Shown here in pieces: positions 25,875 to 35,269 of a stretch of 64,000 nucleotides of DNA (positions are counted from its first letter, which is position 1; each line of letters begins with the position of its first letter). Location: the NCBI GenBank assembly GCA_023390115.1, contig JAEWDM010000035.1, positions 67,936 to 131,935 on the forward strand, in the 5' to 3' direction. The position numbers and the translations under genes are program-made. The stretch is from Bacillota bacterium (GTDB lineage Bacteria; Bacillota; Clostridia; Acetivibrionales; DSM-27016). A model generated the notes under the pieces. The model did not search any database. It was given only the letters and a program-made list of their open reading frames with translations, and was not told the DNA's origin.

Positions 25875-27704
25875 ATGACTGCAAAGCTCATATTAAATAA
25901 GTTTACAGAACATATAAACCACCAAATTCACAGCATTCGCACAAAGCTTTTTATAACCTATTTTATAATTATTCTTATTTTGGTGATGGGTATAGGAGCA
26001 GCTTCCTATAACTTTTCCAGCAGGTCTGTGGAAGAGAAGCTTCAGGAAGCCAATACAGAGCTGATAAATCAGATAAACTTAAATCTTGAATCAAATTTCT
26101 TTCATATCCGAAATATTATGCTGATACCCTATAATAATTCCGAGTATATAACGGGAGCTAATGTTTACTCCAATATGAGTGAAATTGACCGGATCAGCTT
26201 TCAGAGAAAAATGAGTGATTATTTTCTTCGCTCGCTGTATATAACCGCACGCAGCGATCTGGAGAATTTCTTCATATTTTCCAATGACGGAAGAATGCTG
26301 TTTACAAGCAGCGGAGAGACAGAAGACTACAGCCGGAATAATTTCGGCAGTCAGGAATGGGTAAAAAGTACAATTGACAAAAATGGCTCCATTTATTTCA
26401 GCAGCGCTTATACAAAAACAGTACGTGGACTTAAAAAAATATTATTTTCTACCTCCATTAAAATAAAGGATATCTCAAACACAAATAACTTCAGTATTGT
26501 TAAGGCCGAGTTTAACTTTGACATGATATCGGAAACTTTCAGTTCAGATGCAATTGGAAAGGACTCTGAAACAATACTTATAGATAATAAGGGTCAGGTC
26601 ATATATTCCACAAACGGCAGATCTCCCGTTACAGCTCTGGACTCCGCAATTGTTTCACAAATGCCTGGGAATAAAGGTACATTCTGGGCTGAAACCGGAG
26701 GACGGCAATATATGATTTCCTATGCAAAATCGGCTATTTCAGGCTGGAATATAATATCCATGATCCCAAGAGAACAGATTTTTGAGGCTTCCGATAAAAT
26801 AAGGAGCATGACCGTCATCGTTTCTGTAATTGCACTGGTGCTTTCCGCGCTGATATCTCTTGTAATGTCCTCAATGATTACAAAACCCCTCCTCAAGCTG
26901 GACTACATGGTAGACAGCGTAAGGAAGGGAGACTTAAGCGTCAGGATAGAAGGAAACAGCAAGGATGAAATAGGAAGAATTTATTCTGTTTTCAATATGC
27001 TGATTGAAGAGGTTAATTCACTGATTGAGACTAAATATATATACCAGATAAAAGAGAGAGAGTATGAGCTTAACCTTCTGCATGCCCAAATTAACCCCCA
27101 TTTTCTGTACAACACCCTTGATACAATACGTGCAATGGCAGACATGCAGCACGCCGACGATGTTGTCCATATGATTAACCTGCTTGCAGATATGCTCAGA
27201 TACAGTATTAAAAGCATCAATGAGCCTGTTACGGTAAAACAGGAGCTTGATCATGCAGCAGCATATCTTACAATTTGCAGTATACGCTTTGGCGAAAAAA
27301 TCGATTTTGCAATTGATGTTGAAGATTCCGTAATGGAGTATAAAATTCCCAGGCTTATTCTCCAGCCTGTTATAGAAAACTGTATACGGCATGGACATTC
27401 GCATGACCGGAGAAAAGAATTTATATTGGTTACCGGAGGAAGAGAAAAGCACTCTCTTGTTTTTACAGTTAAGGATAATGGCTCAGGTATGCACGAGGAT
27501 ATTCTTAAGCGGGTAAAAAAAAATCTGTATACAGATGAAGCTGCAAGCTTCACAGGCAAAAGCGGCAGCATAGGCCTTAGCAACATAAACAGCAGACTCA
27601 GACTGCTTTACGGAGAAGGGCAGTATATTACAGTTTCCAGTTTGTTAAATGCCGGAACAGAGGTTAGGCTGCATGTACCGTTAACGGATACGTCAGCAAA
27701 CTGA
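25875..27704 (+). CDS. Sensor histidine kinase, YesM type
   Basis: A 609-residue membrane kinase controlling carbohydrate use. Order: membrane segment 1 (LFITYFIIILILVMGIGAAS, residues about 22-42), a large extracellular dCache-like sensor domain, membrane segment 2 (VIVSVIALVLSALISLVMSS), a HAMP domain (KPLLKLDYMVDSVRKGDLSVRIE), the His_kinase domain with INPHFLYNTLD as phosphoacceptor region, and an ATPase domain (QPVIENCIRHG, DNGSG, GSIGLSNINSRL). It is followed after 20 bases by its YesN-type partner and lies just upstream of a sugar ABC transporter, the usual arrangement for oligosaccharide sensing. Confidence 0.95.
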   Translation: MTAKLILNKFTEHINHQIHSIRTKLFITYFIIILILVMGIGAASYNFSSRSVEEKLQEANTELINQINLNLESNFFHIRNIMLIPYNNSEYITGANVYSNMSEIDRISFQRKMSDYFLRSLYITARSDLENFFIFSNDGRMLFTSSGETEDYSRNNFGSQEWVKSTIDKNGSIYFSSAYTKTVRGLKKILFSTSIKIKDISNTNNFSIVKAEFNFDMISETFSSDAIGKDSETILIDNKGQVIYSTNGRSPVTALDSAIVSQMPGNKGTFWAETGGRQYMISYAKSAISGWNIISMIPREQIFEASDKIRSMTVIVSVIALVLSALISLVMSSMITKPLLKLDYMVDSVRKGDLSVRIEGNSKDEIGRIYSVFNMLIEEVNSLIETKYIYQIKEREYELNLLHAQINPHFLYNTLDTIRAMADMQHADDVVHMINLLADMLRYSIKSINEPVTVKQELDHAAAYLTICSIRFGEKIDFAIDVEDSVMEYKIPRLILQPVIENCIRHGHSHDRRKEFILVTGGREKHSLVFTVKDNGSGMHEDILKRVKKNLYTDEAASFTGKSGSIGLSNINSRLRLLYGEGQYITVSSLLNAGTEVRLHVPLTDTSAN

Positions 27705-27724
27705 TTGATAAGGAGGAGCTTGCT

Positions 27725-29320
27725 TTGAGGGTACTTGTGGTAGATGATGAAATCTATATACGTAAGGGAATTATCAATGCCGTTTCATGGAAGCAGCTTG
27801 GGCTTGAGCTTGCCGGAGAAGCTGAAGACGGCTATGAGGCTCTTGATATGATAAAGAAGCTTTCTCCCGATATTATTATTATGGACATGAAAATGCCCGG
27901 AATGGATGGAGTAGGCTTAATTCATTCTTTAAAGAAAAGTCATCCTGAAATCAGCTTTATAGTCATCAGTGCCTATTCTGACTTTGAGTTTACACGTGAA
28001 GCTATCGTCAACAAAGCTTTTGATTATATATTGAAGCCCGTTAAAAAGGACGAGCTTAACGCAGTTCTGGAAAGATGCATCTCCGACCTGAAAAAACAAA
28101 AAGCCCTAAACGGAGCCGCCAAAGCAGAAAATAATGATATAAACAGCCCTGAAGCGGTCTTGAAAAGGCTTATTTTTGAGGCACCCTCTACCGAAGCCGA
28201 GCTGGAGAAAAACACTATAATTATAAGCAGGGCCTTGAGCTCCTCCAAGGGACTCTGCTGTGTTTGTAAAATAGATAACTTATACCATGCCACAAAGCAC
28301 TTATCAGAAGCTGATCCCCTTGATGCAATGAAGTCCAATGTAGTTAAGGCTCTTATGAGCACCTCCGCCAGACACATTGTATTCATAAGCAAGAGTGAGC
28401 AGGAGGTCGTGGCGGCTGTTTCATTGGATAAACCGGATAAAGACTTTTTTTCCGCCCTGGCGAGAAATATCAAAGCCTTCTGCAGCTTCACCATCAGCAT
28501 CGGAATAGGAGGAACGGCAGAGAAGCCCTCGGATCTGATCTCTTCGTACAAGCAAGCAGTTAAAGCAGTTAAAATGAAAAGGCTTGGCGACAACAGCGCT
28601 GTTATTGATTTTAAAAGCCTTCCCGAAGAAACGTCGAACGATATTAACCTCTCTGCTTCAAGCATGAACCTTTTCCTGAACACTTTAAAATCCGGGGATG
28701 AAAATAAATCTATAGAATTATTCAACAAGATATTATCGGATTTGTACAACATGAAGTTCAGCATATATTCCTTGCAGAAGAACATGATTATACTGCTCGG
28801 AGATATAGAAAAGCTGCTGAACGCTTCGGGCACAAGCATAGACAGTGAATGTGGCAAAAGCAGCTTTACGTATGTAAGCAGCATTATGGTAGCGTTCAGC
28901 TCAGATGAAATGCAGGAAATTTTTCGGCCTCTGATAACAAGCCTTTCTATCTTTTTCAGCAGGAAAAATAAAAAGGGCGGCAAGAAAATAGTCTGTGAGA
29001 TCGTACAGAGTATGAATGATGAGTATTTTAAGCAGATATCACTATACGGCTATGCAAAGCAATATTTTCTAAACCCGGACTATCTCGGAAGAATATTCAA
29101 ACAGGAAACGGGCAAAAGCTTTATAGACTTCCTCACCGAGCTGCGGATAAAAAAAGCCATGGAGCTGATAGAAAAAAATACCTTTGCCTATTATTATGAG
29201 GTAGCTGAGAATGTAGGATATGATGATTACAGCTATTTTTGCAAGGTATTTAAGATGGTCACAGGCTTGACTCCCGGCGAATACGCCGATTTAACAGCGG
29301 GCAGGAATAACGGAATATAA
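27725..29320 (+). CDS. Response regulator, YesN type (receiver plus AraC helix-turn-helix)
   Basis: A 531-residue activator. The N-terminal receiver has VVDDE, the phosphoacceptor Asp in IIIMDMKMPGMDG and Lys in YILKPVKKDE. A long linker domain (residues about 140-400) follows, and the C-terminal AraC-type domain has two helix-turn-helix units (LYGYAKQYFLNPDYLGRIF and YYYEVAENVGYDDYSYF). The start is TTG at 27725, eight bases after AAGGAGG. It most likely switches on the binding-protein/permease/glycosidase operon downstream when YesM senses a plant oligosaccharide. Confidence 0.95.
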   Translation: MRVLVVDDEIYIRKGIINAVSWKQLGLELAGEAEDGYEALDMIKKLSPDIIIMDMKMPGMDGVGLIHSLKKSHPEISFIVISAYSDFEFTREAIVNKAFDYILKPVKKDELNAVLERCISDLKKQKALNGAAKAENNDINSPEAVLKRLIFEAPSTEAELEKNTIIISRALSSSKGLCCVCKIDNLYHATKHLSEADPLDAMKSNVVKALMSTSARHIVFISKSEQEVVAAVSLDKPDKDFFSALARNIKAFCSFTISIGIGGTAEKPSDLISSYKQAVKAVKMKRLGDNSAVIDFKSLPEETSNDINLSASSMNLFLNTLKSGDENKSIELFNKILSDLYNMKFSIYSLQKNMIILLGDIEKLLNASGTSIDSECGKSSFTYVSSIMVAFSSDEMQEIFRPLITSLSIFFSRKNKKGGKKIVCEIVQSMNDEYFKQISLYGYAKQYFLNPDYLGRIFKQETGKSFIDFLTELRIKKAMELIEKNTFAYYYEVAENVGYDDYSYFCKVFKMVTGLTPGEYADLTAGRNNGI

Positions 29321-29407
29321 AGTACTGCCCCAGTAAGGACAAAATATAGTAGGAATTTTTCATGCAAACAGGTAGGAATAATACATTCAGAAAAAGTGCA
29401 ACTTATA

Positions 29408-29434
29408 TATAATTAGAGTTAAGAAGCGCTTCCG
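29408..29434 (+). promoter_or_regulatory. Promoter -10 and cre-like palindrome before the second sugar operon
   Basis: TATAAT (29408-29413) with a weak TTCAGA 16 bases upstream is followed, where transcription would start, by GAAGCGCTTC (29423-29432), a perfect 10-base palindrome sharing the core of CcpA-binding cre sites (consensus TGWAANCGNTNWCA). Such a site would allow catabolite repression. Partial match only. Confidence 0.4.
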
Positions 29435-29473
29435 TATTCAAAATAAAATAACTTATGGGAGGTAACTATTTTA

Positions 29474-30817
29474 ATGAAAAAAAGTTCGATTTTTTTGTCA
29501 GTACTCCTAATATTTTCCATAATTTTAAGCACAGCCGCCTGTGGCGGAGGAAATTCCAATAATGCTCCTTCCCCATCAACACAGACCGGAACAGCAGACA
29601 CAGAAAAGACCGGAGAAAAAGCCAGCGGCAAGATATCATTCACAGCGATAAACGGCGGAGACAATGAGGTAAAGGCATTTAATGAGATTATAGAGAACTT
29701 CCAGAAGCAGTCGGCAGTTCAGGTAAAGCTCGAATCGCTTCCGAACAGCAATGACTATGAAAACATTATCAAAACCCGTTTTGCTACTAATGATCCACCC
29801 GACATATTCTACTTCTGGTCAGGTTCAAACCAATACCAGAACATGAAGGCTGATACCAGCCTTGTAGAGGTTACAAACGAACCGTTTGTAAATGACCTTA
29901 CCGAGGCTATTAAGACTTATCAGACCGTTGACGGCAAAATTTACGGCATTCCATGGGGAACCTATAATGCAATGGGTGTTTACTACAATAAAAGCGTATT
30001 TGAAAAGCTCAACATCCAGCTTCCCAACAACTACAGCGAATTCCTTGATATATGCAAAAAAGTCAAGGATGCGGGAATAACACCTGTATATGAAGCAGCC
30101 GGCACGGTATGGCCCGCACAGATTTACACACTTTGCGGCTTCCAGTCCATCATAATCCCCACTATCGGAGGAGATGAGGGCGTAGAAAAGCTTATAAAAA
30201 ATGAGCTGAAGCTTCAGGATATACCCGCATTGAAGGATGTGTTTACCAGATACTATGACCTCAACAAATCAGGGTATATGAACAAGGATTTTGCTTCTGC
30301 CACATATGACATGCAGGAAGAGGCTCTGTCCTCAGGCAAAGCTGCAATGGCTTTCCAGGCAGACTGGATGCTTCCCGATATTGAGACAAAATATAGTAAT
30401 GTCAACGGCATCGGTTATTTCCCCATGCCCTCCGATACCGACAAGGGTGTGGCATCCCTCTATCCTCCCAAGCAGATATTCATCAGCAAGGAAGGCAAGA
30501 ATGTTGCCGCCGCACTTGAGTTTGCCAGATATCTTACGACCACGGACAGCTTAAATACCTGGTATAAATACAACCCGGGAATACCGGTCTATAAGAGTGC
30601 AACATCATCACAATATGACGCGCAAAAGCAAATCATGGAATACATCAACAGTGATAAGGGAATGGTCCAGATCCAGCTTCGCATTAAAGCGGGCTTTGCC
30701 GATTTTGATAAAATATGTCAGGAGCTAATTATTACGGGTGACGTGGACAAGGCCGTCAAGACACTTAACGACAACTATATAAAGGATGGAAAAGACAAAC
30801 AAATTGAAGGCTTTTAA
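29474..30817 (+). CDS. Sugar-binding lipoprotein of second ABC importer
   Basis: A 447-residue family-1 solute-binding protein. Lipoprotein signal MKKSSIFLSVLLIFSIILSTAAC gives a lipid-anchored Cys at about residue 23, then a Gly/Asn/Ser/Thr linker. Binding-protein features include FQKQSAVQVKLESLPN, GIPWGTYNAMGVYYNKSVFEKL and AMAFQADWMLPDIETKY. Encoded directly after the YesMN pair and before two permeases; a strong hairpin follows the gene. The ligand is probably an oligosaccharide released from plant cell wall, judged from the rhamnosidase and xylosidase genes downstream (inference). Confidence 0.93.
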   Translation: MKKSSIFLSVLLIFSIILSTAACGGGNSNNAPSPSTQTGTADTEKTGEKASGKISFTAINGGDNEVKAFNEIIENFQKQSAVQVKLESLPNSNDYENIIKTRFATNDPPDIFYFWSGSNQYQNMKADTSLVEVTNEPFVNDLTEAIKTYQTVDGKIYGIPWGTYNAMGVYYNKSVFEKLNIQLPNNYSEFLDICKKVKDAGITPVYEAAGTVWPAQIYTLCGFQSIIIPTIGGDEGVEKLIKNELKLQDIPALKDVFTRYYDLNKSGYMNKDFASATYDMQEEALSSGKAAMAFQADWMLPDIETKYSNVNGIGYFPMPSDTDKGVASLYPPKQIFISKEGKNVAAALEFARYLTTTDSLNTWYKYNPGIPVYKSATSSQYDAQKQIMEYINSDKGMVQIQLRIKAGFADFDKICQELIITGDVDKAVKTLNDNYIKDGKDKQIEGF

Positions 30818-30848
30818 ATGTAATTAGAATTATAATACTCTTGATATA

Positions 30849-30883
30849 TGCGGCGCAGTAATTTAACCAATTATTGCGCCGCA
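30849..30883 (+). promoter_or_regulatory. Intercistronic GC-rich hairpin after the binding-protein gene
   Basis: TGCGGCGCA-GTAATT pairs with AATTAT-TGCGCCGCA over 15 base pairs around a five-base loop. It is followed by AGCTATAG rather than a T-run, so it looks like a 3' stabiliser or processing point that limits read-through into the permease genes. Confidence 0.6.
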
Positions 30884-31039
30884 AGCTATAGTCAATGCGC
30901 TCTCAAAGAGTGAACACTCCAGCACTCAATATAAAATTTCGTTAAGAGAGTAATATTGAGATAACGGAGCTTAAGATAAAAGAAAATATTTGCTTTTACA
31001 GTTCGTTATCTATATAATTTTGCCAAAAGGATGAATAAT

Positions 31040-31909
31040 ATGGAAAAACAAAGATATCCTCTATATTTTATACTGCCGGCCCTGCTGATTTTTTCATTAT
31101 TTTTTATACTTCCGACCATTCAAGGCTTTTATTACAGCTTTACCGACTGGAATACCTATGCAAAGGATATACATTTTGTAGGCTTCAGGAATTTTGCCGA
31201 TCTGTTTAATGAAGGCATACTTCCCCTGGCATTGAAAAATACAATTATTTACGCTGTAATAACCACAGTTCTTCTTAATGTTTTCGGATTTGCCATGGCC
31301 CTTGCGCTGAATGAGAAAATTAAGCTTGGCGGCTTTTTCAGGACAGTTTTTTATATGCCTGTTGTTATAGCCTCACTTATTGTAGGCTATATATTTACCG
31401 CAATTTATAACCCCAATACCGGTATTTTAAACCAGCTTCTCAATACTGTCGGACTGGGCTTTCTTGCACAAAGCTGGCTGAGTGACATCAAAATAGCTCT
31501 TTTTTCAATTATTGCCACAGAAATATGGAAAAGTACGGGATTCAGTATGATAATATATCTTGCGGGAATAAAAACCATTAACAATGATCTGCTTGAGCAG
31601 GCCAATATAGATGGTGCAAGCTATCTTCAAAAATGTAAAAATGTAATATTTCCAATGATAGCCTCTACCTTTACCGTAAACCTTATGGTAACAATGATAA
31701 ACTCCCTGAAGGTTTTTGAGACGGTATTGGTTCTGACTCAGGGAGGACCCGGATATTATACCGAAGTCATAAATACGTTCATATACAGGAATTTTGCAAA
31801 AGGAAACTGGGGCTATGCATCCGCAGCCGGACTTGTGCAGACAATTATCATTGCAATAATTTCCTTCGCGGTGCTTTCGTTCTTGAGAAAAAGGGAGGTT
31901 GAGCTTTAA
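31040..31909 (+). CDS. Sugar ABC transporter permease (MalF/UgpA-like)
   Basis: A 289-residue CUT1-type membrane subunit with six membrane segments, starting YFILPALLIFSLFFILPTIQGFYYSFTDW split at the usual place. The EAA loop is NNDLLEQANIDGASYLQKCKNVIFPM, and VLTQGGPGYYTEV is conserved. ATG at 31040 is nine bases after AAAAGG; the ATG three codons earlier touches the Shine-Dalgarno. Its stop codon overlaps the next start (TAATG). Confidence 0.93.
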   Translation: MEKQRYPLYFILPALLIFSLFFILPTIQGFYYSFTDWNTYAKDIHFVGFRNFADLFNEGILPLALKNTIIYAVITTVLLNVFGFAMALALNEKIKLGGFFRTVFYMPVVIASLIVGYIFTAIYNPNTGILNQLLNTVGLGFLAQSWLSDIKIALFSIIATEIWKSTGFSMIIYLAGIKTINNDLLEQANIDGASYLQKCKNVIFPMIASTFTVNLMVTMINSLKVFETVLVLTQGGPGYYTEVINTFIYRNFAKGNWGYASAAGLVQTIIIAIISFAVLSFLRKREVEL

Positions 31910-32745
31910 TGAATAAGGCAGGCATGTCCAGAAAAAGATTAAATGGTATTATACTTCAGTTTATCCTCGGATTGCTTTCGCTATTGGTTTTAGTTCCGCT
32001 TTATATGATTCTTGTAAACTCTTTAAAGACCTATGGAGAAGCAGCGCAAATGAGACTGAGTCTGCCGACCGAATGGAGCTTTGAAAACTATAAGGTGGTA
32101 TTTTCTCAGGGAAACATTTTGGGAGGGTATTTTAACAGTATCTTAATCGGTGGATTTACGGTATGTGCAATTATTATTACAGGCTGCCTCGCGGCATTTG
32201 TAATACAGAGAAGAAAGGGAAGGCTTACTAATTTTATCTATTATGTTTTTGTAGCAGGCCTTGTAATCCCTGTTGCACTGGTTCCAACCATAAAAACCCT
32301 TGTGGGCTTTCATCTTCATAATACCTATTTGGGAATGATATTGTATTATAGTGCCATTCTTTTACCGTTTACAATTTTCCTTCTTACAGGCTACCTTAAA
32401 ACCATCCCCAGGGAGCTTGACGAATCCGCCATTATTGATGGAAGCGGATACTTAAGATTATTCTTTACTATTATTTTCCCCATTATGCGTCCGGTAATCG
32501 TAACCGCTTCACTGATTATTATTATAAATATCTGGAATGATTTTATAGGACCGTTTTATTTGCTCAGCGATTCCGACAAGTGGACGGTTACAGTATCGGT
32601 TTATAATTATGTAGGAAAGTACGGTACAAACTGGAGCCTGGTGTTTGCAGACGTTATAGCGGTCATAACACCCATACTGGTGGTTTATTTCCTGCTGCAG
32701 AGGCATATTGTGGAAGGCATGACGGCAGGAGCAATCAAAGGCTGA
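31909..32745 (+). CDS. Sugar ABC transporter permease (MalG/UgpE-like)
   Basis: The 278-residue partner membrane subunit. It has six membrane segments, the EAA loop IPRELDESAIIDGSGYLRLFFTIIFPIM and a C-terminal VEGMTAGAIKG. Translation is coupled to the upstream permease by a one-base overlap. No ATPase is encoded in the locus; as for the other importer in this window, a shared multi-sugar ATPase elsewhere is expected. Confidence 0.93.
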   Translation: MNKAGMSRKRLNGIILQFILGLLSLLVLVPLYMILVNSLKTYGEAAQMRLSLPTEWSFENYKVVFSQGNILGGYFNSILIGGFTVCAIIITGCLAAFVIQRRKGRLTNFIYYVFVAGLVIPVALVPTIKTLVGFHLHNTYLGMILYYSAILLPFTIFLLTGYLKTIPRELDESAIIDGSGYLRLFFTIIFPIMRPVIVTASLIIIINIWNDFIGPFYLLSDSDKWTVTVSVYNYVGKYGTNWSLVFADVIAVITPILVVYFLLQRHIVEGMTAGAIKG

Positions 32746-32772
32746 GTATAAACTTATTTAAGGAGGCTGGCT

Positions 32773-34071
32773 ATGGACAATTCAAGCAAATATGCTGAGC
32801 AGCTTTACAGTTATTTTAATGATAATTTATCCGGGATGTTGAAAAAGCCCAACACATGCCTCAGATACCCATTTGTAGACCCCGGTTCAATTTATGACGG
32901 CAACCTGTGGGACTGGGATTCCTTTTGGGCGGTCTACTCCCTTTTCGCCATATCGGGAAGAGATTCCGGATCTAATCCGGAGGCTCAGGGAAAAAAGGCT
33001 TTAATACTACAGCATGCTAAAGGAAATATATATAACTTTTTTGATTTTCAAATGGAGGACGGCTATATTCCAATGATGGTGGAAAAAAGCGATCTTCCCG
33101 AGCCATATCTCATAATGAAGCACAGGGAAGGAGCCGTTCTGAATATGCACAAGCCGTTCCTGTGCCAGCAGATATGCCTAATAAGCGGCTTCTGCAGTGA
33201 CTTTGAGTGGGCCAGGCCGTACAGCGAAAACCTTATAAAATACTTCAGGTGCTACGACAGGTATTACTTTAATGAAAACTGCCGCCTTTATGTATGGGCC
33301 GACGACGTTATGATAGGCATGGACAATGACCCGGCCAGCTTTGGGAGACCAAGATTTTCTACAGCCAACATTTTCTTAAACTCATTTATGGTTCGTGAGC
33401 TTAAATCAATGGCGGTTATTATGGGCAGGCTTGGAAACAGGGATGTGGAATCAGAGTTTAACAAAAAAGCCGCTATGCTTACTCAAAGTATACAGCAGGA
33501 GTGCTGGGATAAACGTGACGAATTTTTCTATTCTGTGGATGTGGATATAAAAACCAGGGCATATGATTGGTTTCACAAAGGACTTGGCGTGTTCTGGAAA
33601 ACACTGCCCATAAAGATCCGGGTGTGGAGCGGCTTTTTACCCATGTGGACAGGCTTTGCAACAAAGGAGCAGGCGGAGGCGCTAGTAAAAAAGCATATTC
33701 TTGATGAAGCTACCTTCAACAGCCCCTACGGTCCAAGAACGCTTTCAAGGGATGAAAAAATGTATGATCTCTCTGCTACAAATAACCCTTCAAACTGGCT
33801 GGGACCTATTTGGATAATAGCAAATTATATTGTTTTCAGGGGACTTATGAATTACGGGTATACCAGTGAGGCACGAGAAGTTTACCAAAAGACGCTTCTC
33901 CTTTTGGGTGAGGATCTTGAGAGAACAGGCACACTCCATGAATACTACGTTCCCGAGACGGGAGAGCCGGTAATGAACGGAGGCTTCATGAACTGGAATA
34001 TGCTTATAGTTAATATGGAAGATGAACTCAGCGGAAGACCGTCTATGGACTCGTTTCTTCCAGGCATATAA
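32773..34071 (+). CDS. Glycoside hydrolase with (alpha/alpha)6-barrel, trehalase/GH63-like
   Basis: A 432-residue cytoplasmic protein with no signal peptide. GSIYDGNLWDWDSFW near the N-terminus and NPSNWLGPIWIIANY near the C-terminus are typical of the clan of inverting glucosidases that includes GH37 trehalase and GH63. It probably cleaves an imported oligosaccharide, but the substrate cannot be told from the sequence; true trehalases are longer with signature motifs not seen here. ATG follows AAGGAGG. It lies 27 bases after the permease genes in the same operon, ahead of a dehydrogenase, a rhamnosidase and a xylosidase. Confidence 0.75.
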   Translation: MDNSSKYAEQLYSYFNDNLSGMLKKPNTCLRYPFVDPGSIYDGNLWDWDSFWAVYSLFAISGRDSGSNPEAQGKKALILQHAKGNIYNFFDFQMEDGYIPMMVEKSDLPEPYLIMKHREGAVLNMHKPFLCQQICLISGFCSDFEWARPYSENLIKYFRCYDRYYFNENCRLYVWADDVMIGMDNDPASFGRPRFSTANIFLNSFMVRELKSMAVIMGRLGNRDVESEFNKKAAMLTQSIQQECWDKRDEFFYSVDVDIKTRAYDWFHKGLGVFWKTLPIKIRVWSGFLPMWTGFATKEQAEALVKKHILDEATFNSPYGPRTLSRDEKMYDLSATNNPSNWLGPIWIIANYIVFRGLMNYGYTSEAREVYQKTLLLLGEDLERTGTLHEYYVPETGEPVMNGGFMNWNMLIVNMEDELSGRPSMDSFLPGI

Positions 34072-34105
34072 TAAAAATAATCCACAAAGGAGGCTTAAGG
34101 CTGCA

Positions 34106-35203
34106 ATGAAAAAATTGTGTGAAATTCCTGAAAGCATGCAGGCCGTTGTTTGCTATGCGCCTCATGACTACAGATATGAAACCAGAAAGGTGCCTGAAAT
34201 AACTGAGGATGAGGTATTAGTCAGGATCAAGGCGTGCGGAATATGTGCAGGAGATATTAAGTCGTTTAAGGGGGCCGCCATGTTCTGGGGCGGAGGCGTA
34301 CTTCCTCCATGGAATGATGCTCCTGTAATACCAGGCCACGAGTTCATAGGGCAGATAGTGGCCATCGGGGACAGAGCCTCGGCAAGATATGGACTTGAGC
34401 CTGGTGATATGGCCGTAGCAGAGCAAATTGTGCCTTGTGGAATCTGCAGGTACTGCAGATCCGGAGAATACTGGATGTGTGAAAAGCAGAATATATACGG
34501 GCATCAGAAGGTGATTGCCGACGGAGGCATGGCCGAGTACATGAGGTATAATTCACTCTCGGTAATTCATAAGGTTCCTGAAGAAATACCTGCCAAGTAT
34601 GCTGCGATGATTGAACCCCTGTCATGCTCGGTGCATACGGTGGAGCGCGCTGAAATAGGCTTCGGAGATGTGGTGGTAGTAGCAGGCTTAGGACCTATAG
34701 GACTTTGCAAGCTACAGCTTGCAAAAAGAAAAAATCCAAGGCTGTTAATAGGAATAGATATGAAGGAAAAAAGACTTAAGCTTGCCAAAAAGCTTGGTGC
34801 GGACATTGTGTTAAACCCCGGAGCTGTTGATGCTGTAGAGGAGGTTAAAAAGCTGACGGGCGGATACGGCTGTGATATATATATACACAACAGTGGCCAT
34901 CCCTCAGGCGTCATACAGGGATTAAAAATGATACGCAAGCGTGGTATGTTTGTGGAGTTCTCGGTATTTTCCGGAGAAACCTCTGTAGACTGGAGCATTA
35001 TAGGAGACCGCAAGGAGCTGACCATACACGGAGCTCATATCAGTGGGCGCGATGGATATAAGGTAGCAATTGATTTCCTTCAAAAGGATATTATAAAGGT
35101 TGATGATATAGTAACTCACGTATTCCCGCTGAAGGACTTTAAAAAGGCTTTTGAGCTTGCGGAAAAGGGAGATGAAGGTATAAAGGTGGTATTAGTACCT
35201 TAA
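34106..35203 (+). CDS. Zinc-dependent dehydrogenase (MDR family)
   Basis: A 365-residue alcohol/polyol dehydrogenase. Catalytic zinc ligands are in ACGICAGDIKSFKG and PGHEFIG; four structural-zinc cysteines lie in VPCGICRYCRSGEYWMC; the NAD fold is VVVVAGLGPIGLCK. It is closer in pattern to threonine/sorbitol dehydrogenases than to ethanol dehydrogenases. The ATG at 34106 is after AAAGGAGG and a second AAGG; an upstream extension would overlap the end of the glycosidase gene. In this operon it may oxidise a sugar released by the glycosidases (inference). Confidence 0.85.
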   Translation: MKKLCEIPESMQAVVCYAPHDYRYETRKVPEITEDEVLVRIKACGICAGDIKSFKGAAMFWGGGVLPPWNDAPVIPGHEFIGQIVAIGDRASARYGLEPGDMAVAEQIVPCGICRYCRSGEYWMCEKQNIYGHQKVIADGGMAEYMRYNSLSVIHKVPEEIPAKYAAMIEPLSCSVHTVERAEIGFGDVVVVAGLGPIGLCKLQLAKRKNPRLLIGIDMKEKRLKLAKKLGADIVLNPGAVDAVEEVKKLTGGYGCDIYIHNSGHPSGVIQGLKMIRKRGMFVEFSVFSGETSVDWSIIGDRKELTIHGAHISGRDGYKVAIDFLQKDIIKVDDIVTHVFPLKDFKKAFELAEKGDEGIKVVLVP

Positions 35204-35269
35204 GCGACCTTTCATAATCAGACATATGTAAGCGTGTTAAGCAAAAGCACGGAGGGAGAGAAAAAATTC

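Noticed and set aside
28024..28983. 319-codon frame antisense to the YesN-type regulator
   Set aside because: Exact shadow of a well-supported gene; low-complexity Ser/Leu-rich product and no ribosome binding site.
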